Of a stretch of DNA of 64,000 nucleotides, positions 34,231 to 47,247 are shown piece after piece. The stretch is from NCBI GenBank assembly GCA_027452025.1, contig DAIDHI010000035.1, forward strand, positions 104,262 through 168,261, in the 5' to 3' direction. Source of the DNA: Elusimicrobiota bacterium. GTDB taxonomy: Bacteria; Elusimicrobiota; Elusimicrobia; UBA1565; UBA9628. Numbering within the stretch: position 1 is the stretch's first letter; every line of letters begins with the position of its first letter. The notes under the pieces were generated by a model. The model made no database searches and was not told where the DNA came from. It saw only the letters and a program-made list of their open reading frames with translations. The position numbers were made by a program, and so were the translations under genes.

Positions 34231-35009
34231 CGGCGCTGGCGTCCGCGTTCCTCCTCTTTGCGCGCCCCGCCGCGGCCTCCGAGCGGGTCCAAACGGCGTT
34301 TCAGGACGTTCGTCTCACCGCCGAGATCGTGCCCGCCGGCGGCGGCCGCTTCGCCGCCTTGAAGGTCTACGCGCGCCGCGGGCGCCGCGCGGAGCTGGTT
34401 TATATCCACCCGGGCTCCGCTCAGGCGCTTCGCTTCGAGAAGAGCGGCTTTTGCGACTTCTTCGGCGACGGCTCGCCGGCCTTGCTCTACCGGTCCCGTG
34501 ACGCGCTCGGCCGGGCGCTCGACATCGTGCGCTACGGCTCCCCCTACTTCAAGCGCGTCGGTCTATTTCCGGACGGCCGAGTCGTCGATCTCGACGACGA
34601 CGGCCAGCGGGAGATCCTCTCCCAGCGCCGGCCGCTGGGCCGCTGGTTTTCTCTCGCCTGCGGCGGCTTCACGACGGCGCCCTCGCACGCCCTCGCCGCC
34701 TCGGTTTGGGCCTGGAACGGGCGCGCCTTCGCCGACGTCTCCGGCCGCTACCCTGGGTTCTGGGAAAGACGCGAGGCGGACGACCGCGCGGCGCTCGACG
34801 CGGCTCGCGTCGACAGAAGGAAAAGACCAGGGCTTTTCATGGGCCGCGCCGTCACTGTCTTTTTCGACGAAGCCGCGCGAGGCCGAAAGCGCGCGGGCTG
34901 GCTGGAGCTGTCTCGCCTGATCGAGTCCTCCGGCGCGCCGAGGTCCTGCGCGCGAGAGGCGCGCGCCCGGCTGCGCGAGCCGCTCGAAATTCCGGCGGAC
35001 TGGCCCTAG
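34218..35009 (+). CDS. secreted protein of unknown function
   Basis: A 263-residue exported protein starting GTG at 34218 (13-base overlap with asd). The signal peptide is hydrophobic (VAVLAALASAFLLFARPAAA). The mature part contains an FG-GAP/beta-propeller-like patch (FFGDGSPALLYRSRDALG, VVDLDDDGQREIL) with Asp-rich loops that could bind Ca2+, then a Trp/Arg-rich end. Function is unknown. Confidence 0.55.
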   Translation: MAVLAALASAFLLFARPAAASERVQTAFQDVRLTAEIVPAGGGRFAALKVYARRGRRAELVYIHPGSAQALRFEKSGFCDFFGDGSPALLYRSRDALGRALDIVRYGSPYFKRVGLFPDGRVVDLDDDGQREILSQRRPLGRWFSLACGGFTTAPSHALAASVWAWNGRAFADVSGRYPGFWERREADDRAALDAARVDRRKRPGLFMGRAVTVFFDEAARGRKRAGWLELSRLIESSGAPRSCAREARARLREPLEIPADWP

Positions 35010-35431
35010 CGCCGCGCGCGGCGGCTTTCGCGGGCCCGCACGTCCGCGCGGCGCAGAACCCGCTCCCGGCGCTTGATGCGCTCCCAGACGTCGAGCACCC
35101 CCTGCGCCGTTTCGATCTTGAGGCCCGCGAAAACGTGCGGGTGCCGGCGCTTGAGCTTGAGATATTGCGCCCGCGCCACGTCCTGGATATCGAAGCGGCC
35201 GCGCTCGGTCTCGATTTGAGAATGGAGCAGAATCTGGAGCAGGAGATCACCCAGCTCGTCCTCGATCTCATGCCAACGGCCGCGCTTGAGGGCCTTCTCG
35301 ACCTCGAGCGCCTCCTCGCGCAGGTATTTGATCAGCGAGACGTGGGTCTGCTTGCGGTCCCAGGGGCAACCCTTGGGCGAGCGCAGGTAGGCGACAAGGT
35401 CGACGAGCTCGTCGAAGGGCTTCTTCTTCAA
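35006..35431 (-). CDS. mazG: MazG-type nucleotide pyrophosphohydrolase
   Basis: A 141-residue MazG-fold enzyme that hydrolyses (d)NTPs to monophosphates, removing aberrant nucleotides. Metal-binding EExxE (REEALEVEKAL) and ExxD (EIEDELGDLLLQ) motifs are present. It starts TTG at 35431, overlapping the serS stop codon (TTGA). E. coli MazG has two domains (about 260 residues); this is a single-domain form. The last 4 bases overlap the convergent gene. Confidence 0.85.
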   Translation of the reverse strand: MKKKPFDELVDLVAYLRSPKGCPWDRKQTHVSLIKYLREEALEVEKALKRGRWHEIEDELGDLLLQILLHSQIETERGRFDIQDVARAQYLKLKRRHPHVFAGLKIETAQGVLDVWERIKRRERVLRRADVRARESRRARR

Positions 35432-36729
35432 GCGATGCGATCCGCCCCGAAATAAGGAGACAGGGCTTTGGGCACCAGGATGCTTCCGTCCTTTTGCTGG
35501 AAGTTCTCCAGGATGGCGACGAAGAGGCGGCCCACGGCCACGCCGCTGCCGTTGAGCGTATGGAGATACTCCGTCGGGCTCTTGGCCTCCCGCTTGAAGC
35601 GCGCCTCCATGCGTCGTGCCTGGAAATCGCCGCAGTCCGAGCATGAGGAGATCTCGCGATAGCGCTTCTCCGACGGAATCCAGACCTCGATGTCGTAGGT
35701 CTTGCGAGACGAGAAACCTATGTCGCCGGTGCAGAGCAGCACCACGCGGTAGGGCAGCTCCAGGGCCTTGAGCACGGCCTCGGCGTCCCCCGTGAGGCGC
35801 TCGAGCGCGTCCAAGGAATCCTCCGGCTTGGTGATCCAGACCAGCTCGACTTTGTCGAACTGATGGTTGCGGATGAGGCCGCGCACGTCCTTGCCGTAAG
35901 AGCCCGCTTCTTGACGAAAGCAAGGCGTGTAGGCGGCGTATTTGAGCGGCAGCGGCTTGTCCGCGGGCAGGATGCTCTCGCGGACGAGATTGGTGAGGGG
36001 CACTTCGGCCGTGGGGATCAGGAACAGGTCCTGGGCTTTTTCCCCGTCGGCGGTGCTCGTCTTGTATAGATCCGCCTCGAACTTAGGCAGTTGGCCCGTG
36101 CCTTCCAGGATTTCCGGCTTGACGAGGAGTGGTGGATGCACCTCCACGTAGCCGGCCTTAGCGTGCAGATCGAGCTGGAAATTGACGATGGCGCGCATCA
36201 GCCGCGCGCCGGCTCCCGACCAGAGCGCGAAGCGCGAACCGGCCAAGCGGGCGCCTTGCGCCGTGCTGAAAAGCCCGAGCTTCTCCTCGCCGAGCGTCAC
36301 GTGGTCCTTCGGCGCGAAATCGAAGGTCCGCGGCTGCCCTACCCGCCGCACCTCCCGGTTCTGCGTCTCGTCCCGGCCGACCGCCACGGACTCGTGGGGG
36401 ATGTTCGGAATCGACAAGGACAGCTCCCTGGTCTTTTTGGCGAGAGGCTCCAGCTGCTCTTCGAGCGCGGCCATCCGCGTCTTGAAACCGGCTACCTCGG
36501 CCATGAGCTTTTGGGCTCCCGCCTCGTCCTTGGCGGCCTTGGCCTTTCCGATCTGCTGGGAAGCCGCGTTGCGCTGGGCGCGCACGGCCTCCACTTCCGA
36601 AAGCTTCCGGCGGTAGTCGCCATCCAGCGCCAGCAATTCCTCCAGAGCCGGCAAATAGCGGCCGCCGCGGTCCTGCAGACCCTTTCGGGCCGCCGCGGGA
36701 TCCTTGCGCAAAGCGTTAATGTCTAGCAC
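35428..36729 (-). CDS. serS: seryl-tRNA synthetase
   Basis: A 433-residue class II synthetase charging tRNA-Ser. The N-terminal ~110 residues are the antiparallel coiled-coil that contacts the long variable arm; motif 1 (VHPPLLVKPEIL), motif 2 (CFRQEAGSYGKD) and motif 3 (GSGVAVGRLFVAILEN) follow. GTG start at 36729, overlapping the stop of the preceding small gene by 14 bases. mazG is translationally coupled downstream. Confidence 0.96.
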   Translation of the reverse strand: MLDINALRKDPAAARKGLQDRGGRYLPALEELLALDGDYRRKLSEVEAVRAQRNAASQQIGKAKAAKDEAGAQKLMAEVAGFKTRMAALEEQLEPLAKKTRELSLSIPNIPHESVAVGRDETQNREVRRVGQPRTFDFAPKDHVTLGEEKLGLFSTAQGARLAGSRFALWSGAGARLMRAIVNFQLDLHAKAGYVEVHPPLLVKPEILEGTGQLPKFEADLYKTSTADGEKAQDLFLIPTAEVPLTNLVRESILPADKPLPLKYAAYTPCFRQEAGSYGKDVRGLIRNHQFDKVELVWITKPEDSLDALERLTGDAEAVLKALELPYRVVLLCTGDIGFSSRKTYDIEVWIPSEKRYREISSCSDCGDFQARRMEARFKREAKSPTEYLHTLNGSGVAVGRLFVAILENFQQKDGSILVPKALSPYFGADRIA

Positions 36730-37261
36730 GGGGTCCTGTCTGGGCGACGGGAAGGCTCGATTCGACGACTCGGATAGGCGCGCCCTCGCGCGGCTCGAGC
36801 ATTGCCTCGAGCTTGAACTCGACGGGCCAATAGCCGTCCGCGCGGACGCGCTTGAGATAGATCTCTGTCAGCGCGGTCACGTCCACCGGCACCTGCAGCG
36901 TCTGATCCGGCCCGACCTGCGGCACCCGGCGCTCATCGTTGAGAAACGGCAGCGCCCAAACGGCCTGTCCCGCGCCGCCGACCGGCGCCAGCTTGGCGGA
37001 AAGCGAATAGCGGATGAGGATTCCTTCTTTTCGCGGTCCCTGGTTGCGCAGGGCGAGCTTGGCGGTCAGCCGCCCGCCGAGCCGCGCGCCGGAGTCCAGC
37101 GGCAAAAGCTCGATGGGTATCGGCTCCTTGGGTTCGACCGGACCGGTCTTGGAGATGGTCCAGGAAACCGCGCTCAACTCCAGGGCCCGCGCCGGCCCGG
37201 CCGCCATCGCCGCTAGCGCGGCGATGACGACCAGGGCCAGAGCGCCCTTGCTCGGTCGCAC
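36716..37261 (-). CDS. secreted protein of unknown function
   Basis: A 181-residue exported protein starting GTG two bases after the gyrA stop codon. Signal peptide residues ALALVVIAALAAMAAGPARA; the mature beta-rich domain (~155 residues) looks like an immunoglobulin/transthyretin-like fold with paired strands. I do not recognise the family. It is sandwiched between gyrA and serS and probably cotranscribed. Confidence 0.6.
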   Translation of the reverse strand: MRPSKGALALVVIAALAAMAAGPARALELSAVSWTISKTGPVEPKEPIPIELLPLDSGARLGGRLTAKLALRNQGPRKEGILIRYSLSAKLAPVGGAGQAVWALPFLNDERRVPQVGPDQTLQVPVDVTALTEIYLKRVRADGYWPVEFKLEAMLEPREGAPIRVVESSLPVAQTGPRARH

Positions 37262-37263
37262 CC

Positions 37264-39768
37264 CTATTTCCCTTCGAGCGGAAGCTCGGGGGAAACGGGG
37301 GGCTCGACGGCGATGGGCGCGACGCGCGCCACCCGGTCGCCTTCGTCGAGCTTGACCAGGCGCACGCCTTGCGTGTTGCGCGAGATGGTCTTGATGTCCT
37401 TGCAGCGCATGCGGATGGCCTTGCCTTTCTCGGTCATGACCATCAAGTCGTCGTCGTTGGTGACCAGCTTGACTCCGACGACGGCTCCGTTGCGGTCGGT
37501 GGCCTTGATCGTGATCACGCCGCCGCCGCCGCGGTGCTGCCCGCGGTATTCTGAGAGCTCCGTGCGCTTGCCGTGGCCGTGCTCGCAGACGGTCAGCAGG
37601 GTCTTCTTGCTGTTGGGCGGGAAGGCCTCCATGCCGATGACCTGGTCGCCCTTGTCGAGGCGGATGCCGCGCACGCCCATCGCCGAGCGGCCCATCGAGC
37701 GGACGTCGGCCTCCGGGAACCGGATGGACATGCCCCCCTTGGTGGCGATCATGAGCTCCTCGGCGCCCGTGGCGTGCTGGACCTCGACGAGGACGTCGCC
37801 CTCGTCGAGCGAGATCGCGTTGATGCCGCTGCGCCGGATGTTCTCGAACTCGGACAGCGGCGTCTTCTTGATCGTGCCGTTGCGCGTGCACATGACCAGG
37901 AACGTCTCTTGGCCCTTCTTTTCCTCGAAGGAACGGATCGCGATCGAGGACGTGATCTTCTCCTCGCCGGTGATGGCGAGCAGGTTCACGATCGCCTTGC
38001 CGCGCGACGTCCGGTTGCCCTCCGGCACCTCATAGGCCTTGAGCGCGAACACGCGCCCGCGGTTGGTGAAGAACAGCAGCGTGGCATGGGTGTCCGTGAT
38101 GAAGAAGTTCTCGATGAAGTCCTCGTCCTTGACCTCGGCGCCGGTGATGCCCTTGCCGCCGCGGCCTTGCGCCTGGTACGTGGCGACCGGGATCCTCTTG
38201 ATGTAGCCGGAGTTCGACCGGGAGATCACGACGTCCTCCTTAGCGATGAGGTCCTCGAGGGTCATCTCGGCGGCCTCGGTGGTGATCTGCGTCTGGCGGC
38301 TCTTGCCGAAGCTCTCCTTGACCTTTTCGAGCTCCTTGGAGACGATCGCCATGACCTTGCGAACGTCGGCGAGGATCGCCTTGAGCTCGGCGATCAGCTT
38401 CATGAGCCCGTCGTATTCTTCCTGCAGCTCGTTGACCGACAGCTTGGTCAACTGCGCCAGCCGCATGTCGAGGATGGCCTGGGCCTGGATCTTGGTCAGC
38501 TCGAACTCGGCGATCAACTTCTCGCGGGCGTCGTCGGTATCCTTGGCGCTGCGGATGATCTTGACGACCTTGTCGATGTTCTTGACCGCGATGATCAAGC
38601 CTTCCAAGATGTGGGCGCGGTCAAGGGCCTTCTTGAGCTGGAACTTGGTGCGGCGGATGACGACGGTCTTGCGGTGCTGGATGAAGTGGCCAAGCATCTC
38701 GCGCACCGGCAGCACGCGCGGCCGGCCGTCCACCAGCGAGAGCAGGATCACGCCGAAAGTGGTCTCCATCTGCGTGTGCTTGTAGAGCTGGTTGAGCACG
38801 ACGTTGGCGTTGCCGTCGCGCTTGACCTCGATGACCACGCGCATGCCCTTGCGGTCGGATTCGTCGCGGATGTCCGAGATGTCCGGAATCTTCTTGTCGC
38901 GCACGAGCCCGGCGATCGTCTCGAGCAGCGTGGCCTTGTTGACCTGGTAGGGCAGTTCCGTGACGATGATCGCCTGCCGGTTGCCCTTGATGTCCTCGAT
39001 TTCCGTCTTGGCCTGCACGCGGACGCTGCCGCGGCCGGTCTCGAAATAGTCCCTGATCCCGGTCTTGCCGCGGACGATGCCGCCGGTGGGGAAGTCCGGG
39101 CCCCGCATGATCTTCATGAGCTCTTTATTATCGAGCTTCGGCTCCTTGATGAGCGCGACGGCGGCGTCGCAGGTCTCGCCCAGATTGTGGGGCGGGATAT
39201 TGGTGGCCATGCCGACGGCGATGCCGGACGAGCCGTTGACGAGCAGGTTGGGAGCCCGGGCCGGCAGGACGACGGGCTCCGCCGTGGTGCCGTCGAAGTT
39301 GGCGACGAAATCCACGGTCTCCTGGTCGATGTCGGCCAAGAGCTCCTCGCCGAACTTGGCGAGGCGGCACTCCGTGTAGCGGTAGGCGGCCGCCGGGTCG
39401 CCGTCAACCGAGCCGAAGTTGCCCTGGCCGTCGATGAGCGGGTGCAGCAGGGAAAAATCCTGGACCATGCGGACCAAGGCGTCGTAGACGGCGGAGTCGC
39501 CGTGCGGGTGGTATTTCTTGAGCACCTCGCCGACGACGCCTGCGCACTTGGAATATTTCTTGTTGGAGGCCAGACCCTCGTCGTGCATCGCGTACATGAT
39601 GCGGCGGTGCACGGGCTTGAGGCCGTCGCGGATGTCCGGCAGAGCGCGGCCGACGATGACCGACATCGAGTAGTCGATGTAGGACGACCGCATCTCCGCG
39701 CCGATGTCGCGCGGGATGATGTTGCCGACGGGTTCCGGCGTCAGTTCCCCTTGCTTAGGCGTGCTCAT
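37264..39768 (-). CDS. gyrA: DNA gyrase subunit A
   Basis: An 834-residue gyrase A. The catalytic tyrosine lies in [11 protein letters not shown]; the N-terminal winged-helix/tower is followed by a six-bladed C-terminal DNA-wrapping domain with the GyrA box QGRGGKG, marking it as gyrase rather than ParC. Introduces negative supercoils with GyrB. It follows gyrB by 17 bases and its own GGAGAC sequence. Confidence 0.97.
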   Translation of the reverse strand: MSTPKQGELTPEPVGNIIPRDIGAEMRSSYIDYSMSVIVGRALPDIRDGLKPVHRRIMYAMHDEGLASNKKYSKCAGVVGEVLKKYHPHGDSAVYDALVRMVQDFSLLHPLIDGQGNFGSVDGDPAAAYRYTECRLAKFGEELLADIDQETVDFVANFDGTTAEPVVLPARAPNLLVNGSSGIAVGMATNIPPHNLGETCDAAVALIKEPKLDNKELMKIMRGPDFPTGGIVRGKTGIRDYFETGRGSVRVQAKTEIEDIKGNRQAIIVTELPYQVNKATLLETIAGLVRDKKIPDISDIRDESDRKGMRVVIEVKRDGNANVVLNQLYKHTQMETTFGVILLSLVDGRPRVLPVREMLGHFIQHRKTVVIRRTKFQLKKALDRAHILEGLIIAVKNIDKVVKIIRSAKDTDDAREKLIAEFELTKIQAQAILDMRLAQLTKLSVNELQEEYDGLMKLIAELKAILADVRKVMAIVSKELEKVKESFGKSRQTQITTEAAEMTLEDLIAKEDVVISRSNSGYIKRIPVATYQAQGRGGKGITGAEVKDEDFIENFFITDTHATLLFFTNRGRVFALKAYEVPEGNRTSRGKAIVNLLAITGEEKITSSIAIRSFEEKKGQETFLVMCTRNGTIKKTPLSEFENIRRSGINAISLDEGDVLVEVQHATGAEELMIATKGGMSIRFPEADVRSMGRSAMGVRGIRLDKGDQVIGMEAFPPNSKKTLLTVCEHGHGKRTELSEYRGQHRGGGGVITIKATDRNGAVVGVKLVTNDDDLMVMTEKGKAIRMRCKDIKTISRNTQGVRLVKLDEGDRVARVAPIAVEPPVSPELPLEGK

Positions 39769-39785
39769 CTATTGTCTCCGTTCCC

Positions 39786-42750
<2,965 letters not shown>

Positions 42751-42754
<4 letters not shown>

Positions 42755-43866
42755 ATCCTCATCGGCATGACGACGAACTTATAGTCCGCCTCTCCCACGG
42801 GCTCGACGAGAGCGGGGTTGACGGGCGTGGTCAGGCCGAGGGACACCGTCGCCGTGTCGACGTGACGCAAGGCATCGGAGACGAATTGAGGATTAAAGGC
42901 GACTTGGAACTCCTCCCCGGAATAATCGACGGGAAGCTCGTCGTTGAACTCGAGATTTTGGCTGGAAGCGGCGATCTGTAAAGCGCCCTTGCGCAGCGTG
43001 TATTTGACGGACCCGCCGCGGTCGACGGCGCACAGGGACGCCCTCTTGGTCACCGCCAGCAGCTCTTTGGTGTCGACCGTGACGATGATGTCCTTCTTGC
43101 TTGGGATGACCTGCTCGTAATGCGGAAAGCTGCCTCCCACCAAGCGCGACAACAGCGTCGTGTCCTTGAGCTGGAACGCCACTTGGTTCTCGGTGACTCC
43201 GACCAGCATCTTTTGGGTTGAATCCGGCTTGATCTCGAAAGTCGTCAGCAGCCGCAGCAGCTCGGAAAGGATCTTCGTGGGCACGATGACCTGAAAATCC
43301 TTGTCTTTTGGAGCGATCTTCTTGGCCATCACGGCCAGGCGGCGGCCGTCAGTGGCGACCATCTCGAGGACGCCCTTCTTTGCCGACCAAAAAACGCCGT
43401 TGAGGACGTGTCGGGTCTCGTCCGAGGAAGCGGCAAAGATGGTCTTGCGCACCATCTCTCCCATAAGGCCGGCCGGAGCCTCGAAAGCGTTCTGCTTATT
43501 GAATTCGGGAAGGATCGGATACTCGGATTTAGGGGCTCCGATGATGCCGAAACGGGAGCGGCCGCACTTTAGCTGGACTTTCCCGCCGGCGTCGACGGAC
43601 AACTCCACGTCCTGGCCGTCGGGAAGGCTGTGAAGGATGTCGGAGAACTTCTTGGCGGGGATGGTGATGCTGCCGTCGCTCTCCACTTCGGCGCCGATGT
43701 AGTGCTTGACGCCCATCTCGAGGTCGGTGGACACGACTTTTACCTTGGAGTTCTCGGTCTCCATGAGGAAATTCAAGAGGATCGGCAAGGTGGTTCGGGC
43801 GGACAGAGCCGATTGGATCGTCTGGACTCCTTGAGACAAGACTTCCTTGCTACAGTGAATTTTCAT
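42751..43866 (-). CDS. dnaN: DNA polymerase III beta sliding clamp
   Basis: A 371-residue beta clamp: three repeated clamp domains of ~120 residues, ending in the conserved VVMPMRI, where MPMR lines the partner-binding pocket. It tethers polymerase III to DNA. It lies downstream of dnaA across a 235-base spacer holding DnaA-box-like sites, the classic oriC order. Confidence 0.96.
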
Positions 43867-44101
43867 TTACGTAGTCCCCTTACTCATAAGGCTGAGGAAA
43901 TGGTGCATAAGTATCCGCGCCGTCATTTTTCGGTCACAAACCCGTCAATTTCCATCAACCGGACATGGGGATAAACCCGCGATATTGTCCACTCCATCCA
44001 CACGCCGCCGGTTTTCAACAGGGGCAACGGCCTCTACCAACACCCTGTCCACAATAAATCGACACGTCTTCGTCAAACCGATAGAAAAAAACGTCATGAG
44101 G
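43867..44101. other. candidate oriC part 1 (dnaA-dnaN spacer)
   Basis: A 235-base noncoding spacer with DnaA-box-like sites: GGTGCATAA (43912-43920, one mismatch to TTATNCACA on the minus strand), TGGGGATAA (43966-43974, TTATCCCCA, one mismatch), TTGTCCACT (43985-43993), CCATCCACA (43994-44002) and CTGTCCACA (44045-44053). Gene order dnaA-dnaN and the strand switch just beyond dnaA support origin function. Confidence 0.7.
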
Positions 44102-45454
44102 TCACTGATCCTCGACCGCGCGGATATCGGCCTGGAGTTTATTGACGACTTCCAAGAAAAAAGGATCCTCCTCGACCTGCTTTTTGATCTTCTCCCGCGC
44201 ATGGAGAACCGTCGTGTGGTCTTTGCCGCCGAAAGCGCGGCCGATCTCCTTGAGAGACATCTCCGTCATGGCGCAGCAAAGATACATCGCGACTTGCCGG
44301 GGAAAAGCGATGGAAGCCGTGCGTTGGTGGCCCTTGAGGTCCTTGACGTCGACGGAATACTTATACGCCACCATGCGCTGGATCGTTTCCACTCGCACCG
44401 GGGAAGAGGCTTCGTGAGAGATCGAGTCCTTCAGGATATCCTTGGCGTCGTCGACGGTCAGGGCGCTGCCCGTCATCGAGGAGAAAGCCTTGAGGCGGAT
44501 GAGAGCTCCCTCCAGGGCCCGGATGTTGGTCTTGACGGAACTGGCCACGAACACGACGACGTCGTCGGGCACGTAAAAGCCCTCGGTGTCGGCTTTCTTG
44601 CGCAGGATGGCGATGCGAGTCTCGAGATCCGGCGGCTTGATGTCGGCCACGACGCCCCACTCGAAGCGGGAGATCAGGCGCTGCTCCGAAGCCGACATCT
44701 CCTTGGGCGAGCGGTCGGACGAGATCACGACCTGTTTATGGGCGTTGAAAAGGGCGTTGAAGGTGTGGAAGAACTCCTCGACGCTGCGGTCCTTGGCGAT
44801 CAGGAACTGGATGTCGTCGATGAGCAGGCAGTCCAGGCCGCGGAACTTGGCGCGGAACTCGTCGGGCTTGTTTTGATGGATCGAGTTGATGAACTCATTG
44901 ACAAACTGCTCGCTGGTGGTATATAGGACGCGGGCGCGCGGGTGGGCGCGACGCATCTCGTTTCCGATGGCGTGCATGAGATGGGTCTTGCCCAGGCCGA
45001 CGCCGCCGTAGATGAAGTAAGGGTTGTATTGAGTTCCCGGGCTCTTCGAGACGGCCTCGGCCGTGGCCGCGGCGAAGCGATTCGAATCTCCGATCACGAA
45101 CGACCCGAACGTGTAGCGGGGATTGAGCTCGCTGATCGTGAAATCCGACTGCGGACCCGGCTCCGAGATCGGGTCGGAGGGCGGCAGCACGCTGCGCAGA
45201 TCCTTGGCCACCTCGTAATCGAGGTCGATCTGTTGCCCCGCGATCTCTCGCAAGAGGATGGACAGGCGCTTTTGATAGTGATCGCGGATCCAGCTCGAGT
45301 AGAACTTGTTCGGGACCCGGACCTGGAGGATCTGGTTCTCCATGCGCAGGGCCTCGACGGGCTTGAGCCACAGATCAGCGTCGTCGGCGCCGATCTCGCC
45401 TCGGAGCTTGGTGACGGCATGCTCCCACAGCTCCTTGGCGTCTACGTTGTTCAC
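44102..45454 (-). CDS. dnaA: chromosomal replication initiator DnaA
   Basis: A 450-residue DnaA. Domain I (1-85) and a short linker precede the AAA+ domain with Walker A GGVGLGKTHL and Walker B LLIDDIQFL; domain IV carries the box-recognition helix-turn-helix with signature KDHTTVLHA. It opens oriC and loads DnaB. The start is GTG at 45454, itself inside a DnaA-box-like TTGTTCACA, so DnaA may repress its own translation or transcription. Confidence 0.97.
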   Translation of the reverse strand: MNNVDAKELWEHAVTKLRGEIGADDADLWLKPVEALRMENQILQVRVPNKFYSSWIRDHYQKRLSILLREIAGQQIDLDYEVAKDLRSVLPPSDPISEPGPQSDFTISELNPRYTFGSFVIGDSNRFAAATAEAVSKSPGTQYNPYFIYGGVGLGKTHLMHAIGNEMRRAHPRARVLYTTSEQFVNEFINSIHQNKPDEFRAKFRGLDCLLIDDIQFLIAKDRSVEEFFHTFNALFNAHKQVVISSDRSPKEMSASEQRLISRFEWGVVADIKPPDLETRIAILRKKADTEGFYVPDDVVVFVASSVKTNIRALEGALIRLKAFSSMTGSALTVDDAKDILKDSISHEASSPVRVETIQRMVAYKYSVDVKDLKGHQRTASIAFPRQVAMYLCCAMTEMSLKEIGRAFGGKDHTTVLHAREKIKKQVEEDPFFLEVVNKLQADIRAVEDQ

Positions 45455-45545
45455 AGGTTGTCCACCGATGTGTATAAAGCCGTAATCTCCTAAAAAATGA
45501 TTAAAAAAACTACACTTTCTTTATCCTGGCGGTCTCGAAACCGCC
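45447..45545. other. candidate oriC part 2 / dnaA autoregulatory region
   Basis: Around and upstream of the dnaA start: TTGTTCACA (45447-45455), TTGTCCACC (45458-45466) and the perfect minus-strand box TTATACACA (45469-45477). An AT-rich tract (45490-45526, with runs of A and T) that could be the unwinding element follows, then the hairpin GGCGGT-CTCGAA-ACCGCC (45528-45545). The rest of the 302-base gap to hpf (45546-45700) shows no gene. Confidence 0.65.
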
Positions 45546-45703
45546 GGACGCCCGCGCCCTGTTGACAAAAGCGTCACACAGCGGTCGCCGGCCGCAAACA
45601 CGAAAAGCGTACCTCTTTTTCGAGGATGAGTCAAACCGTCGGCCGCCGGCCGGCGCCGGGCCAAGAGGCCTAGGCCCATGGACCTAGATCGCGGCGGGAA
45701 AAA

Positions 45704-45732
45704 TTGACACTCCCAAGACAAAGTGCTTAAAT
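45704..45732 (+). promoter_or_regulatory. hpf operon promoter
   Basis: TTGACA (45704-45709), 17-base spacer and TTAAAT (45727-45732), 24 bases before the hpf ATG. It would drive the long plus-strand operon running away from oriC. Confidence 0.6.
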
Positions 45733-45756
45733 CCAAAAGATCCCGGAGAACCATTT

Positions 45757-46284
45757 ATGGAAATACATTTGACGGCCAAGCACCTCAAAGTCACCGCGCC
45801 CATAAACGATTACGTCAACCAAAAGCTGGAAAAGTGCCAGAAATACTTCGACCACATCATCTGGGGACAAGCGTTCCTTTCCGTGGAGAAGAGGGCGCAC
45901 AACTGCGAGTTCGTCATCCACGCGCCCAGGCAGACGTTCCGCGCGCTAGCCACGGCCGCGGACCTGTATTCCGCCGTCGACTTGGCCTCCGACAAGATCG
46001 ACGCCCAGATCAAGAAGTTCAAGGAACGGATCAAGGGCCGGCATAAGCCCGGCCAAGAAGAGGAGTCCGCTCCGGTGCCGGCGGCGGCCGGCCCTCTCAA
46101 GCCCCAGGTGGTCAAGCAGCCCGTGGCCCCGATGACGCCGGAAGAAGCCGTCGAGGAGATGGAGTCGCTGGGACTGACCTTCCGGCTCTTCCAAGACAAG
46201 GATTCGCACCAGATCCACTTGGTCTACCGCGCCAGCGATGATTCCTACAAAGTCCTTCAGCCGGTCAAGAAAAACGGCCGCTGA
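45757..46284 (+). CDS. hpf: ribosome hibernation promoting factor, long form
   Basis: A 175-residue long-form HPF: N-terminal S30AE domain (1-~100) that occupies the mRNA/tRNA channel of the 30S subunit and a ~60-residue C-terminal domain (from about 125) that dimerises ribosomes into 100S particles, joined by a Pro/Ala/Glu linker. ATG with GGAGAA upstream. It heads the operon with hprK, rapZ and PTS genes, a grouping often seen with rpoN-hpf-PTS loci in other diderms, here without rpoN. Confidence 0.9.
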   Translation: MEIHLTAKHLKVTAPINDYVNQKLEKCQKYFDHIIWGQAFLSVEKRAHNCEFVIHAPRQTFRALATAADLYSAVDLASDKIDAQIKKFKERIKGRHKPGQEEESAPVPAAAGPLKPQVVKQPVAPMTPEEAVEEMESLGLTFRLFQDKDSHQIHLVYRASDDSYKVLQPVKKNGR

Positions 46285-46302
46285 GGCGGCGGCGGCCGCG
46301 GC

Positions 46303-47247
46303 GTGAGCGGCCCCGCCCTGAGCGTCGGCCAGCTGCTTAAGGAGCAGGAGGAGCGGCTTCGCCTGGAACTGGTCTCCGGCGAGAAGGCCTTGGGCCGCCC
46401 GATCACCGTCTCGGAGCTCAACCGCCCCGGCCTGGCCCTGTCCGGCTTTTTGGATCATTTCCGCGCCGAGCGCGTTCAGATCATCGGCATCGGCGAGCAG
46501 AGCTACTGCATGAAGGCCGAACCCAAGAAGCTCGCGGCGTCCCTATCCGCCATGCTGTCGTCGCCCGACCTGCCTTGCCTGGTGATGACGCACAATCTCA
46601 AGTCGCCCTCGACGCTCGTCCAGGCTTGCCGCAAAAACGGCGTGCCGCTCCTGCGCTCCAAGCTCGACACGGCGACGCTGGTCAGCGAGCTCGGAGAGAT
46701 CCTCGAGTCGCGCCTGGCGCCGGCGACGACGGTCCACGGCGTTCTCGTCGACGTCTACGGGCTCGGCGTGCTCATCCAAGGCGAGCCCGGGATCGGCAAA
46801 AGCGAGTGCGCCCTCGAGCTGCTCAAGCGCGGACACATCCTCATCGCCGACGACGCCGTCCAGATCCAGCACCGCCGCGGCGGCGTGCTGCGCGCGAGCT
46901 GCCCCGAGGCGCTCAAGCATTACATGGAAGTCCGCGGCCTCGGCGTCATCGACGTCAAGCTCCTATTCGGGATCGGCTCGATCCTCGACCGCACCCACAT
47001 CGAGCTGGCGATCAAGCTGGAGCCGTGGAACGCCGGCGCGCATCATGACCGAACCGGCCTCGAGACCAAGAAGATGACGATCCTCGACGTGGAAATCCCG
47101 CTCATCCGGATCCCCGTCAGCCCGGGGCGCAACCTCGCCGTGCTCATCGAAGTGGCCGCGCTCAACCAGCGGCTGCGCAACAAGGGCTACTTCTCGGCCG
47201 AAACCTTCAATCGCAAGCTCATCGAGCGGATGAGCGCCCAGGGATAA
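46303..47247 (+). CDS. hprK: HPr kinase/phosphorylase
   Basis: A 314-residue HprK starting GTG. The C-terminal catalytic half has Walker A GEPGIGKS (160-167), His145 and the signature ending in YMEVRGLGVIDVK. It phosphorylates Ser46 of HPr and reverses this with phosphate, coupling sugar uptake to metabolic state. The HPr encoded seven genes downstream keeps Ser46. rapZ follows directly. Confidence 0.93.
   Translation: MSGPALSVGQLLKEQEERLRLELVSGEKALGRPITVSELNRPGLALSGFLDHFRAERVQIIGIGEQSYCMKAEPKKLAASLSAMLSSPDLPCLVMTHNLKSPSTLVQACRKNGVPLLRSKLDTATLVSELGEILESRLAPATTVHGVLVDVYGLGVLIQGEPGIGKSECALELLKRGHILIADDAVQIQHRRGGVLRASCPEALKHYMEVRGLGVIDVKLLFGIGSILDRTHIELAIKLEPWNAGAHHDRTGLETKKMTILDVEIPLIRIPVSPGRNLAVLIEVAALNQRLRNKGYFSAETFNRKLIERMSAQG

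Noticed and set aside
45704-45732. Sigma-54 promoter before hpf
   Set aside because: Spacing and the GG/GC pair do not fit; a sigma-70-type reading is simpler.
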